DNA of 64,000 nucleotides. It comes from Klebsiella variicola. GTDB lineage: Bacteria > Pseudomonadota > Gammaproteobacteria > Enterobacterales > Enterobacteriaceae. Under the pieces are notes generated by a model. It saw nothing but the letters and a program-made list of their open reading frames with translations. It searched no databases and was not told the DNA's origin. The translations under genes and the position numbers were made by a program. The stretch is taken from NCBI RefSeq assembly GCF_000828055.2, contig NZ_CP010523.2, forward strand, positions 2,604,001-2,668,000. The letters are read 5' to 3'. Below, one piece after another: positions 27,443-35,642 of this stretch. Position 1 is the first letter of the stretch; the number at the start of each line of letters is the position of its first letter.

Positions 27443-29029
27443 TTAGTATCCGGCGGCGGCGCCGTTGCTGCGTGGATCGGTCGCCCCTTCAAGCAGGCCG
27501 TTGGGATGGCGGACAATGGCGCCGGCGTGGCCCATCGCTTCGCTGAAATCAGCCAGCACTTCCACTTCGTGCCCCAGCTCGCGCAGTCGCGCGATACAGG
27601 CGGGGGCAAAGCGTCCCTCCAGCTTCAGTGAATCGGAGGACTGGCCCCAGGTGCGGCCCAGCAGCCAGCGCGGACGGGAGATGCTCTCCTGCAGCGGCAC
27701 CCCCTGCAGGATATAGCGGGTAAACAGCGCCGCCTGAGTTTGCGGCTGACCGTCGCCGCCCATCGAGCCATAGACCATCACCCGGCCATCGTTCAGGCGG
27801 GCGGCGGCAGGGTTGAGGGTATGGAATGGCTGTTTGCCAGGGGCCAGCGCCAGGAGATGCTGCGGATCGAGGCTGAAGGCCGCCCCGCGGTTTTGCCAGA
27901 CGATCCCGGTGTCCGGGAGCACCACGCCGCTGCCGAACTCGTGATAGATACTCTGAATAAATGACACTGCCAGTCCGCTGTTATCCACGACGCCCATCCA
28001 GACGGTATCGCCCGGGCCTTTGCCGCGGCCCCAGGGGGAAGCGCTGGCGTCGTCGATGCTGTCGGCCAGCGGCTGCAGGGCTTCCGGGGTGAGCAACTGC
28101 TGTACATCCACATCCAGATGGCGTGGATCGGTGATATGCGCATCGCGCAGGGCAAATGCCCGCTTGGTGGCTTCGACAATACGGTGCACTGTTTGCGCGT
28201 CGTCGGCATCGGCCATGTTCAGGCGGTCGGTGATGCCAAGGATCGCCAGCGACACCAGTCCCTGCGTCGGCGGCGCAAGATTCCACAGCGTGCCCTGCTG
28301 GTGCTGGAGCGTCAGCGGCGCCGGACGCCGGGCGCGGTGGGCCTGCAGGTCGCCGAGGGTGATCGGCATCCCCAGCGCGGCCATACCCTGCGCGAGACGC
28401 TCGGCCAGCGGCCCGCGATAGAAACTGTCGAGACCGTCGCTGGCCAGCATGCGCAGGGTACCGGCGAGGGCGGGCTGGCGAAAGCGGCTGCCGGGCCGCG
28501 GGGCCTCGCCCGATACCAGCCAGGTTTCGCTGAAGCCCGGCTGATGGCGCAACTCTTCCAGTTTGCTGGCGGTGGCGTGGGCTTGCGAGGCGGTGACCGG
28601 AATACCGTCTTCGGCATAGCCGATCGCATCGGCCAGCAGGCGGGCCACCGGCAGCGCGCGGCCGGTTAAGTCCCGTGAAATACGCAGCGCCTCGTCCCAG
28701 CCGCTGACGGTGCCGGCGACGGTCAGCGCGGCCTGCGGTCCCCGGTGGGGAATATGCTGCTGTCCGGCGTAGGCCTCGAGGGTCGCCAGCGATCCGGCCG
28801 CCCCGCTGGCGTCAATGGCGATGGGGTCTCCCTCAGGCGGTACGATCAGCCAGAAGCCATCGCCGCCGAGGCCATTCATATGGGGATAGACGACGGCGAT
28901 GGCCGCCGCGGCAGCCACCATCGCTTCAATGGCGCTGCCACCCTCGCGCAGGATCGCCAGCGCGCTCTGACTGGCGAGGTGATGGGGGGCCACCGCCATG
29001 CCGTGGGTCGAAACGTTGCTACTGTGCAT
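27443..29029 (-). CDS. hpxW: HpxW, oxamate amidohydrolase (gamma-glutamyltransferase superfamily)
   Basis: A protein of 528 residues of the Ntn-hydrolase gamma-glutamyltransferase fold. Autocleavage should occur before Thr342 in GDTVWMGVVD, which becomes the nucleophile of the small subunit; the later GSMGGDGQPQ loop is also typical. There is no signal peptide, unlike periplasmic Ggt, so it is cytoplasmic. K. pneumoniae HpxW is characterised as converting oxamate to oxalate and ammonia. It is the first gene of hpxWXYZ and divergent from hpxU. A sigma-54-like promoter and a putative HpxU site lie before it. Confidence 0.94.
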   Translation of the reverse strand: MHSSNVSTHGMAVAPHHLASQSALAILREGGSAIEAMVAAAAAIAVVYPHMNGLGGDGFWLIVPPEGDPIAIDASGAAGSLATLEAYAGQQHIPHRGPQAALTVAGTVSGWDEALRISRDLTGRALPVARLLADAIGYAEDGIPVTASQAHATASKLEELRHQPGFSETWLVSGEAPRPGSRFRQPALAGTLRMLASDGLDSFYRGPLAERLAQGMAALGMPITLGDLQAHRARRPAPLTLQHQQGTLWNLAPPTQGLVSLAILGITDRLNMADADDAQTVHRIVEATKRAFALRDAHITDPRHLDVDVQQLLTPEALQPLADSIDDASASPWGRGKGPGDTVWMGVVDNSGLAVSFIQSIYHEFGSGVVLPDTGIVWQNRGAAFSLDPQHLLALAPGKQPFHTLNPAAARLNDGRVMVYGSMGGDGQPQTQAALFTRYILQGVPLQESISRPRWLLGRTWGQSSDSLKLEGRFAPACIARLRELGHEVEVLADFSEAMGHAGAIVRHPNGLLEGATDPRSNGAAAGY

Positions 29030-29065
29030 AAATTATCCTTTCTGAACGAATCACCCGCAGAACAC

Positions 29066-29081
29066 TGCAAAAGCTGTTCCA
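29066..29081 (-). promoter_or_regulatory. sigma-54 promoter of hpxWXYZ
   Basis: Read on the minus strand, TGGAACAGCTTTTGCA fits TGGCAC-N5-TTGCA with one change and has the invariant GG and GC separated by exactly 10 bases. It is 37 bp before the hpxW start codon, giving a short leader. Confidence 0.7.
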
Positions 29082-29091
29082 TCTCTGAACG

Positions 29092-29194
29092 TTTCGTTTC
29101 ATTGATAAAAACAATGACCAGAATTTTCCCACTGGCACGCTATGTGTAAGGCATAGCAGATACAGTATGATGAGGGATGGATGATGAAACGAAA
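29092..29194. promoter_or_regulatory. pair of candidate HpxU operators between hpxW and hpxU
   Basis: TTTCGTTTCAT at 29092-29102 occurs inverted and exact at 29184-29194 (ATGAAACGAAA). One copy lies just upstream of the hpxW sigma-54 promoter, the other between the hpxU promoter region and its start. A one-mismatch copy, TTTTGTTTCAT, lies at the hpxF promoter (30230-30240). Sharing among the three hpx promoters suggests the RpiR-type regulator HpxU as binder; this is inference. Confidence 0.55.
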
Positions 29195-29208
29195 GTTACA
29201 GGGGCGCT

Positions 29209-30048
29209 ATGCAACAACTCGATGAACGACTGAAAGGGCAATACGCCTCGCTGTCGCCGCAGGAGCAGCGGGTGGCGGATTTCATCTTTGACCACTTTGA
29301 TGACCTGATAAGCTACAACAGCGCCGAGCTGGCGCAGCTGAGCGGCGTGTCGAAAGCCACCGTCAGCCGGCTGTTCAAGCGCCTCGGTTACGACAAATAT
29401 AAGGATATGCGCGATGAACTGCGCACCCTGCGCCAGAGCGGGATGCCGCTCACCGACCAGCGCGACGCGGTGCAGGGTAACACGCTGCTGGCGCGCCATT
29501 ATAAGCAGGAGATGGCGAATCTCACCCAGTGGGTCAACGCCCTCGACGCCCGCCAGTTCGCCGAGGCGCTGACGGCGATGGTGGCCGCGCGCCGCATTGT
29601 GGTGGTGGGCATGCGTAACGCCTATCCGGCGGCGCTGCACTTGCGCCAGCAGCTGCTGCAGGCCCGCGGCCAGGTGCTGGTGCTGCCCCAGCCGGGTCAG
29701 AGTCTCAGCGAAGAGCTGGTCGATCTGACCGCCGATGATCTGGTGGTAATGATGGCGTTTCGCCGTCGGCCGCGAATAGTACGCCCGCTGCTGCAGCAGC
29801 TGCAGCGCGACGGGGTGCCGGTCCTGTTAATGTGCGAGCCGCAGGCCCACAGCCTGTTTCCGCTCTCCCGCTGGCAGCTCTGCGCGCCGCTGGACAGCGT
29901 CTCCGCCTACGACAGCTATGCCTCGGTCAACAGCCTGATTAATCTGCTGGCCAATGCCTTTCTCCATGAAACGCTCGACAGCGGTCGTCCGCGCATCCAC
30001 GATATCGCCACGCTTTATCAGCAACTGGACGAGCTGGAACAACGCTAA
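29209..30048 (+). CDS. hpxU: HpxU, RpiR-family repressor of the hpx genes
   Basis: A protein of 279 residues. The N-terminal HTH_6 domain (about 1-77) includes LSPQEQRVADFIFDHFDDLISYNSAELAQLSGVSKATVSRLFKRLGY. The C-terminal SIS domain (about 120-250) normally senses a sugar phosphate but here probably a purine-pathway intermediate. K. pneumoniae HpxU has been described as the RpiR-type repressor of hpxFGHIJK. It lies between hpxW (divergent) and hpxF (same direction), the position known for the locus. Confidence 0.93.
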   Translation: MQQLDERLKGQYASLSPQEQRVADFIFDHFDDLISYNSAELAQLSGVSKATVSRLFKRLGYDKYKDMRDELRTLRQSGMPLTDQRDAVQGNTLLARHYKQEMANLTQWVNALDARQFAEALTAMVAARRIVVVGMRNAYPAALHLRQQLLQARGQVLVLPQPGQSLSEELVDLTADDLVVMMAFRRRPRIVRPLLQQLQRDGVPVLLMCEPQAHSLFPLSRWQLCAPLDSVSAYDSYASVNSLINLLANAFLHETLDSGRPRIHDIATLYQQLDELEQR

Positions 30049-30069
30049 TGGGGCGCCAGCGTGGTGCTG

Positions 30070-30086
30070 TGCATTATTATGGTGCA
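30070..30086 (+). promoter_or_regulatory. NtrC-like enhancer site upstream of hpxF
   Basis: TGCATTATTATGGTGCA differs from the NtrC consensus TGCACY-N5-GGTGCA at one position. Its centre is ~140 bp upstream of the expected start of transcription at the sigma-54 promoter (30195-30210), a normal enhancer distance. Confidence 0.7.
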
Positions 30087-30194
30087 AGAAAAACCACGTG
30101 ATGGCGCCGCCGCTCGCTGAACACTTTCCCGTTAACGCTTGTCCTTTCTCACTTTTTGTTTTAATTCCTCGCCAACTCTCGCCTCGTCTGTATC

Positions 30195-30210
30195 TGGCAC
30201 ATTAGTTGCA
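30195..30210 (+). promoter_or_regulatory. sigma-54 promoter of hpxFGHIJK
   Basis: TGGCACATTAGTTGCA is a full match to TGGCAC-N5-TTGCA, with GG and GC 10 bases apart. The start of transcription should be near 30222, right beside the putative HpxU site TTTTGTTTCAT (30230-30240) and the palindrome-like CAAAGAATCTTTTG (30221-30234). Confidence 0.85.
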
Positions 30211-30262
30211 AAAACAGATTCAAAGAATCTTTTGTTTCATGCTAACGTAACGGGTAAACATC

Positions 30263-31048
30263 ATGAAGAAACTGTTGATCGCACTGGCCGGGGCCGCTTG
30301 TCTCCTTTCGTCTGTTTCTGCCGCGCAGGCTGACCAGCTCCAGGATATTGAAAAACGCGGCGTCATTCGTATTGCCGTGCCTCAGGATTTTCCGCCGTTC
30401 GGCTCGGTGGGCACCGACCTGCAGCCGCAGGGGTATGACATCGATATGGCGCGCTATCTGGCGAAATCGATGAAGCTCAAGCTGCAGCTGGTCCCGGTGA
30501 CCAGCGCCAACCGCGTGCCGTATCTGCAGACCGATAAGGTGGACCTGGTGATCTCCAGCCTCGGCAAGAACGCCGAGCGCGAGAAGGTGATCGACTTCAG
30601 CCGCGCCTACGCGCCGTTCTTCCTCGGCGTGTTTGGCCCGAAAGGGGCGGAACTGAAGGACGCGGCCGCGCTGAGCGGCAAAAGCATCGGTGTGACCCGC
30701 GGGGCAGTGGAAGATATGGTACTGACCAGCGTGGCGCCGCAGGCAGCGCAGATTAAGCGCTACGAGGATAATAACACTACGCTGTCGGCTTACCTGTCCG
30801 GTCAGGTGCAGTATGTCGCGACCGGCAATCTGGTGGTGGCGGCCATCTCCCGGCAGAACGCCGACAAAGCGCCGGTGCCGAGCTTTATGCTGAAGGACTC
30901 GCCGTGCTTTATCGGTCTGAAAAAGAACGAACCGGCGCTGAAGGCGAAAGTGGATACCCTCATCGAGCAGGGCATTAAGGACGGCACCCTCAACGGTCTG
31001 TCTGAGAAGTGGCTGAAAGCGCCACTGCCTGCCAGCCTCGGCGCGTAA
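30263..31048 (+). CDS. hpxF: HpxF, ABC transporter periplasmic binding protein (polar amino acid type)
   Basis: A protein of 261 residues with a signal peptide of ~23 residues ending SAAQA. It has the family-3 solute-binding fold: RGVIRIAVPQDFPPFGSVGTDLQPQGYDIDMARYLAK, then SLGKNAEREKVIDFSRAYAPFFLGVFG, then the hinge and C-terminal helix IEQGIKDGTLNGLSEKWLKAPLP. It should capture allantoate or a related ureide in the periplasm for the HpxGH-HpxI importer. It is the first gene of the hpxFGHIJK operon. Confidence 0.9.
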   Translation: MKKLLIALAGAACLLSSVSAAQADQLQDIEKRGVIRIAVPQDFPPFGSVGTDLQPQGYDIDMARYLAKSMKLKLQLVPVTSANRVPYLQTDKVDLVISSLGKNAEREKVIDFSRAYAPFFLGVFGPKGAELKDAAALSGKSIGVTRGAVEDMVLTSVAPQAAQIKRYEDNNTTLSAYLSGQVQYVATGNLVVAAISRQNADKAPVPSFMLKDSPCFIGLKKNEPALKAKVDTLIEQGIKDGTLNGLSEKWLKAPLPASLGA

Positions 31049-31057
31049 GGTCTGGGG

Positions 31058-31723
31058 ATGACGGAGCAACTTCATTTCTCTGAGCTCTGGCCGCACTGGC
31101 CGGAGCTGCTGGCCGGCCTGTGGGTGACGGTGCAGTTGACGGTGCTGGCGACGATCGGCGGACTGGCGATCGGCATCCTCGGGGCGGCGATCCGCAGCGG
31201 GCGCCCGGGAATGCTCAGCCGGGTATGGGGCGGATATGTGGAAATCATCCGCAACACGCCGTTTGTGGTGCAACTCTTTTTTATCGTCTTTGGTTTACCG
31301 AACCTTGGACTGAAGATGACCGCCGGTGAAGCGGCGCTGCTGGCGATGGTGGTTAACCTCGGCGCCTATAGCACCGAGATCGTCCGCGCCGGTATTCAGG
31401 TGACGCCGAAGGGCCAGTGGGAAGCCGGTCGCGTGCTCGGGCTTAGCAGGACGCAAACCTTCGTTCGCGTCGTATTGCCCCCGGCGCTGCAGCGGATTTA
31501 CCCGGCGCTGGTCAGCCAGTGCATCATCGTGATGCTCGGCTCGTCAGTGGTGTCGCAGGTCTCCTATGAGGAGCTGACCTTCGCCGCCAACCTGATCCAG
31601 TCGCGGACATTTTTGAGCTTTGAGGTCTATCTGGTGACCACCGGGATCTACTTAGCGTTATCGATAGCGATGCGCCAGCTGCTGATGGCGGCGGGGCGTA
31701 AATGGCTGGGGGTACAGGCCTGA
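31058..31723 (+). CDS. hpxG: HpxG, ABC transporter permease
   Basis: A protein of 221 residues of the His/Glu/Gln/Arg/opine permease family: about five membrane helices, the YVEIIRNTPFVVQLFFIVFGLP segment and the EAA loop GQWEAGRVLGLSRTQTFVRVVLPPALQRIYPAL that contacts the ATPase. It starts 9 bp after hpxF, and its stop overlaps the hpxH start by one base. It forms the membrane channel with HpxH. Confidence 0.92.
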   Translation: MTEQLHFSELWPHWPELLAGLWVTVQLTVLATIGGLAIGILGAAIRSGRPGMLSRVWGGYVEIIRNTPFVVQLFFIVFGLPNLGLKMTAGEAALLAMVVNLGAYSTEIVRAGIQVTPKGQWEAGRVLGLSRTQTFVRVVLPPALQRIYPALVSQCIIVMLGSSVVSQVSYEELTFAANLIQSRTFLSFEVYLVTTGIYLALSIAMRQLLMAAGRKWLGVQA

Positions 31724-32379
31724 TGACCACTTTTACTGACTGGGACATTATCCGCAACCTGCTGCTGGCCGGTCGCTGGACGGTGCTGCTGTCGCTGGTC
31801 GCGTTCACCGGCGGGGCGCTGGTGACCTTACCGTTACTGCTGCTGCGTCTCACCGGCGGACGCCAGGTGAAACGGCTCATCCGCGGCTACATCGAGCTGT
31901 TTCAGGGGACGCCGCTGCTGATGCAGCTGTTTCTGGCATTCTTTGGCGTGGCGCTGTTCGGCATTGACGTCTCGGCGTGGACCGCCGCCTCGGTCGCTCT
32001 GACGCTCTACACCAGCGCCTTTTTGCTGGATATCTGGTTCGGCAGCATTCGCGCGCTGCCGAAAGGCCAGTGGGAGGCCTCGCGGTGTCTCGGGCTGAGC
32101 TTCGGCCAGACCTTGTACCGCGTGGTGGCGCCGCAGGCGCTGCGCATTGCCATCGCGCCGACGGTGGGCTTTTCCGTACAGGTGATCAAAGGCACGGCGC
32201 TGGCATCGATTATCGGCTTTGTGGAGCTGACCAAGGCCGGGACGATGCTGACCAACGTCACTTATCAGCCGTTTAAAGTGTTTGCCCTGGTGGCGCTGGG
32301 CTATTTCATTCTGTGCTATCCGCTGTCCCGCTACAGCCGCTATCTGGAGAACAAATTCAATGCCTCTCATCACCATTAA
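31723..32379 (+). CDS. hpxH: HpxH, ABC transporter permease
   Basis: A protein of 218 residues, paralogous to HpxG, with YIELFQGTPLLMQLFLAFFGVALFG and the EAA loop GQWEASRCLGLSFGQTLYRVVAPQALRIAIAP. The start is the ATG overlapping the hpxG stop (TGATG); a longer frame from 31702 overlaps hpxG more and lacks a site. The end overlaps hpxI by 20 bp. It is the partner channel subunit for uptake of the ureide. Confidence 0.92.
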   Translation: MTTFTDWDIIRNLLLAGRWTVLLSLVAFTGGALVTLPLLLLRLTGGRQVKRLIRGYIELFQGTPLLMQLFLAFFGVALFGIDVSAWTAASVALTLYTSAFLLDIWFGSIRALPKGQWEASRCLGLSFGQTLYRVVAPQALRIAIAPTVGFSVQVIKGTALASIIGFVELTKAGTMLTNVTYQPFKVFALVALGYFILCYPLSRYSRYLENKFNASHHH

Positions 32380-33097
32380 TCAGATGCAGAAGTACTACGG
32401 CGACAACCATGTGTTGAAGGGCGTCGATCTGGATATCGACATGGGGGAAGTGATCTCGATCATCGGCCGCAGCGGCTCGGGTAAAAGCACCCTGCTGCGC
32501 TGTATCAATGGTCTGGAGGGCTACCAGGAGGGCAGTATCAAGCTCGGGGGCATGACCATCACCGACCGCGATTCACAGGCCCGGGAGATCAGCCGCTCTA
32601 TCGGCATGGTGTTCCAGAATTTTAACCTGTTCCCGCACATGACGGCGCTGGAGAACGTCATGCTGGCCCCGCGGCGGGTGCTGAAGAAGTCCCAGGCCGA
32701 ATGCCGGGAGCTGGCGCAGCGGATGCTGGAGAAGGTCGGTCTTGGCGACCGTCTGGATTACTATCCGGCCAATCTCTCCGGCGGCCAACAGCAGCGCGTG
32801 GCCATTGCCCGGGCGCTGGCCATGTCGCCGAAAGTTTTACTCTGTGACGAAATCACCTCGGCACTCGACCCGGAACTGGTGGGTGAAGTGCTGAAGGTGC
32901 TGGAGCAACTGGCGGCGGAAGGTATGACGCTGATCCTCGTCACCCATGAAATGAATTTTGCCCGCGAAGTGGGCGACCGCGTGGTGTTTATGCATCAGGG
33001 ACGCGTCTGGGAGCAGGGCGACAGCAAAACGCTGTTCGCCAGCCCGCAGACCAGCGAACTGAAACAGTTTATCTCCTCGGTGCGCGGTCTTAACTAA
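32360..33097 (+). CDS. hpxI: HpxI, ABC transporter ATP-binding protein
   Basis: A protein of 245 residues with a Walker A GRSGSGKST, Q-loop QNFNLFPHMTALENV, signature LSGGQQQRVAIARAL, Walker B VLLCDEITSALD and switch His in VTHEMNFAREV. It belongs to the GlnQ/HisP amino-acid group and energises HpxGH. The start at 32360 keeps the family N-terminus (PLITINQMQKYYG) and overlaps hpxH by 20 bp, indicating coupling. Longer in-frame sequence upstream is hpxH shadow. Confidence 0.94.
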   Translation: MPLITINQMQKYYGDNHVLKGVDLDIDMGEVISIIGRSGSGKSTLLRCINGLEGYQEGSIKLGGMTITDRDSQAREISRSIGMVFQNFNLFPHMTALENVMLAPRRVLKKSQAECRELAQRMLEKVGLGDRLDYYPANLSGGQQQRVAIARALAMSPKVLLCDEITSALDPELVGEVLKVLEQLAAEGMTLILVTHEMNFAREVGDRVVFMHQGRVWEQGDSKTLFASPQTSELKQFISSVRGLN

Positions 33098-33112
33098 CGT
33101 AAGGAATGGCAG

Positions 33113-34354
33113 ATGGATATCACTCAGTTTTCGCAAATTAACCCGCCGCAGCGCCTGCTGATGGGGCCGGGGCCGATCAATGCCGACCCGCGCGTGCTGC
33201 GCGCCATGTCGAGCCAGCTGGTTGGCCAGTACGATCCGGCGATGACCCACTACATGAATGAAGTCATGGCGCTCTACCGCGGTGTGTTTCGCACCGAAAA
33301 TCGCTGGACGATGCTGGTCGACGGCACCTCGCGCGCCGGGATCGAAGCGATTCTGGTGTCGGCGATCCGTCCGGGTGACAAAGTGTTGGTGCCGGTGTTC
33401 GGCCGGTTTGGACATCTGCTGTGCGAGATCGCGCGTCGTTGCCGGGCAGAGGTGCACACCATCGAGGTGCCGTGGGGCGAGGTCTTTACGCCGGATCAGG
33501 TTGAGGACGCGATCAAGCGCGTGCGCCCGCGCCTGCTGCTCACCGTGCAGGGCGATACTTCCACCACCATGCTGCAGCCGCTGGCGGAGCTGGGGGAGAT
33601 TTGCCGTCGTCACGAAGTGCTGTTCTATACCGACGCCACCGCGTCGCTCGGCGGTAACCCGCTGGAAACCGACGCCTGGCAGCTGGACGCCGTGTCCGCC
33701 GGGATGCAGAAGTGCCTGGGCGGTCCTTCCGGCACCTCGCCCATCACCCTCAGCCCGCGGATGGAAGAGGTCATCCGCCGCCGTCGTTGCATTGAGCAGG
33801 GGATCCGCACCGACGCCCACCACGATGGCGTCGACGAGATGATCTACTCCAACTATTTCGATCTCGGCATGGTAATGGATTACTGGGGGCCGGAGCGCCT
33901 TAACCACCATACCGAAGCGACCTCGGCGCTGTTCGCCGCCCGGGAGTGCGCGCGCCTGATCCTCCAGGAGGGACTCGACAACGGCATCGCCCGCCACAAA
34001 CTGCACGGCGATGCGCTGCTGAAGGGCATCCAGGCGATGGGGCTCGAGACCTTTGGCGACCTGCGGCACAAAATGAATAACGTGCTAGGGGTGGTGATCC
34101 CCAACGGGGTCAACGGCGATCAGGTACGCAAACTGATGCTGGAAGATTTCGGCATTGAAATTGGCACCTCGTTTGGTCCGCTGCACGGTAAAGTCTGGCG
34201 CATTGGCACCATGGGCTATAACGCGCGTAAAGACTGCGTGATGCAGACGCTCAGCGCGCTGGAAGCGGTCCTGAACTACCTCAAGTTCACCACCACTCAG
34301 GGCGCGGCGATGCAGGCGGCCTGGGATCACTACCGCACCGAGGCCACCCTATGA
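33113..34354 (+). CDS. hpxJ: HpxJ, PLP aminotransferase of the allantoate pathway (ureidoglycine-glyoxylate type)
   Basis: A protein of 413 residues, fold type I, of the alanine-glyoxylate/purine-catabolism aminotransferase group. The Schiff-base Lys200 lies in SAGMQKCLGGPSG; DATASLGG supplies the cofactor Asp, and LLMGPGPINADPRVLRAM is the typical N-terminus. It has been assigned in K. pneumoniae to the conversion of allantoate-derived ureidoglycine towards ureidoglycolate. It starts 15 bp after hpxI and overlaps hpxK by 4 bp. Confidence 0.93.
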   Translation: MDITQFSQINPPQRLLMGPGPINADPRVLRAMSSQLVGQYDPAMTHYMNEVMALYRGVFRTENRWTMLVDGTSRAGIEAILVSAIRPGDKVLVPVFGRFGHLLCEIARRCRAEVHTIEVPWGEVFTPDQVEDAIKRVRPRLLLTVQGDTSTTMLQPLAELGEICRRHEVLFYTDATASLGGNPLETDAWQLDAVSAGMQKCLGGPSGTSPITLSPRMEEVIRRRRCIEQGIRTDAHHDGVDEMIYSNYFDLGMVMDYWGPERLNHHTEATSALFAARECARLILQEGLDNGIARHKLHGDALLKGIQAMGLETFGDLRHKMNNVLGVVIPNGVNGDQVRKLMLEDFGIEIGTSFGPLHGKVWRIGTMGYNARKDCVMQTLSALEAVLNYLKFTTTQGAAMQAAWDHYRTEATL

Positions 34355-35610
34355 GTGATACCGCCCGCCAGCAGGCGGAGAGAGAAGCGGCTGCCAGCCG
34401 GGTGATGGCGCGTGCCGATCGGCTGGCCACCCTTAGCGAAACCGCCGATGCCCTGACCCGGGTCTATCTGTCGCCCGAGCATCAGCAGGCCAACCAGTTG
34501 GTGGGCCAGTGGATGCAGGCTGCCGGCATGATGGTGTGGCAGGACAGCGTCGGCAACATCTGCGGACGCTATGAAGGACAACAGGAGGGGGCGCCGGCGG
34601 TGCTGCTGGGCTCTCATCTTGACACCGTGCGCAACGCCGGGCGCTACGACGGCATGCTCGGCGTGCTGGCGGCGATTGAGGTGGTCCAGCGTCTGCACCA
34701 GCAGGGGCGACGGCTGGCAAAGGCAATCGAGATCGTCGGCTTTGGCGATGAAGAGGGCACCCGCTTTGGCATCACCCTGCTCGGCAGCCGCGGCGTCACC
34801 GGCACCTGGCCTGAAAGCTGGCTGTCACAGTGCGATACCGACGGCGTGAGCGTCGCCCAGGCGCTGGTGAATGCCGGACTCGATCCGGCGCGGATCGGCC
34901 ACGCGGCCCGTCACCCGCGGGATATCGCCGCCTATCTGGAACTGCATATCGAGCAGGGGCCGTGCCTGGAGCAGGCGGGGCTGGCGCTCGGCGTGGTGGA
35001 GGCGATTAACGGCGCCAGACGGCTGAACTGCCGCTTTACCGGCGAAGCTGGCCATGCCGGCACGGTGCCGATGCTCCACCGCAAGGATGCCCTCGCCGCG
35101 GCGGCGGAATGGATGGTGCAGGTGGAAAACCTGACCCGGCAGCGCGGCGGTAACCTGGTGGCGACGGTCGGCACCCTGCGCTGTGCGCCGGGCGCGGTGA
35201 ACGTGATACCGGGCGAGGTGCAGTTGACGCTGGATATTCGCGGCCCGCAGGATGCGCCGCTGACGGCGCTGCTGGATGAGCTGCTGGGCGAGGCGCAGGC
35301 CATTGCCGGGCGTCGCCAGCTGCGTTTCGCCGCCGAGGAGTATTATCGCATCGCCGCCACCGCCTGCGACAGTCACCTGCAGGCGGTGCTGAGCGAGGCG
35401 GTGATGGCGGTGCAGGGGCGTTCGCTGACGCTGCCGAGCGGCGCAGGGCATGACGCCATCGCCATCGCCGAGCGCTGGCCATCGGCCATGCTGTTTGTGC
35501 GTTGCCTGGGGGGCGTCAGCCATCACCCGGCGGAGTCGGTCACTGCCGCCGACGTCGGGCTGGCTATCGACGCTTTCTCCCGGGCGGTAGAGAAGGTGGC
35601 CGACGCCTGA
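34351..35610 (+). CDS. hpxK: HpxK, allantoate amidohydrolase (M20 family)
   Basis: A protein of 419 residues of the Zn/Mn-dependent M20 amidase family. Metal ligands appear as His89 and Asp91 region (GSHLDTV), Asp100 (GRYDGMLG), Glu134/135 (FGDEEGTRF), a later His in LELHIEQGP and a final one in GGVSHHPAE. The middle lid domain includes GEAGHAGTVPM. It hydrolyses allantoate to ureidoglycine (in effect ureidoglycolate), CO2 and ammonia; the assignment for K. pneumoniae is published. It is the last gene of the operon, convergent with the nitronate monooxygenase gene 32 bp away. Confidence 0.94.
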   Translation: MSDTARQQAEREAAASRVMARADRLATLSETADALTRVYLSPEHQQANQLVGQWMQAAGMMVWQDSVGNICGRYEGQQEGAPAVLLGSHLDTVRNAGRYDGMLGVLAAIEVVQRLHQQGRRLAKAIEIVGFGDEEGTRFGITLLGSRGVTGTWPESWLSQCDTDGVSVAQALVNAGLDPARIGHAARHPRDIAAYLELHIEQGPCLEQAGLALGVVEAINGARRLNCRFTGEAGHAGTVPMLHRKDALAAAAEWMVQVENLTRQRGGNLVATVGTLRCAPGAVNVIPGEVQLTLDIRGPQDAPLTALLDELLGEAQAIAGRRQLRFAAEEYYRIAATACDSHLQAVLSEAVMAVQGRSLTLPSGAGHDAIAIAERWPSAMLFVRCLGGVSHHPAESVTAADVGLAIDAFSRAVEKVADA

Positions 35611-35642
35611 TCGCGCCGGTTGCCGTGCCCCGGCTGGCGGCT

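Noticed and set aside
29130-29150. Another sigma-54-like element (TGGCACGCTATGTGTA) facing hpxU
   Set aside because: The invariant GC of the -12 element is missing, so it is not credible as a sigma-54 promoter.
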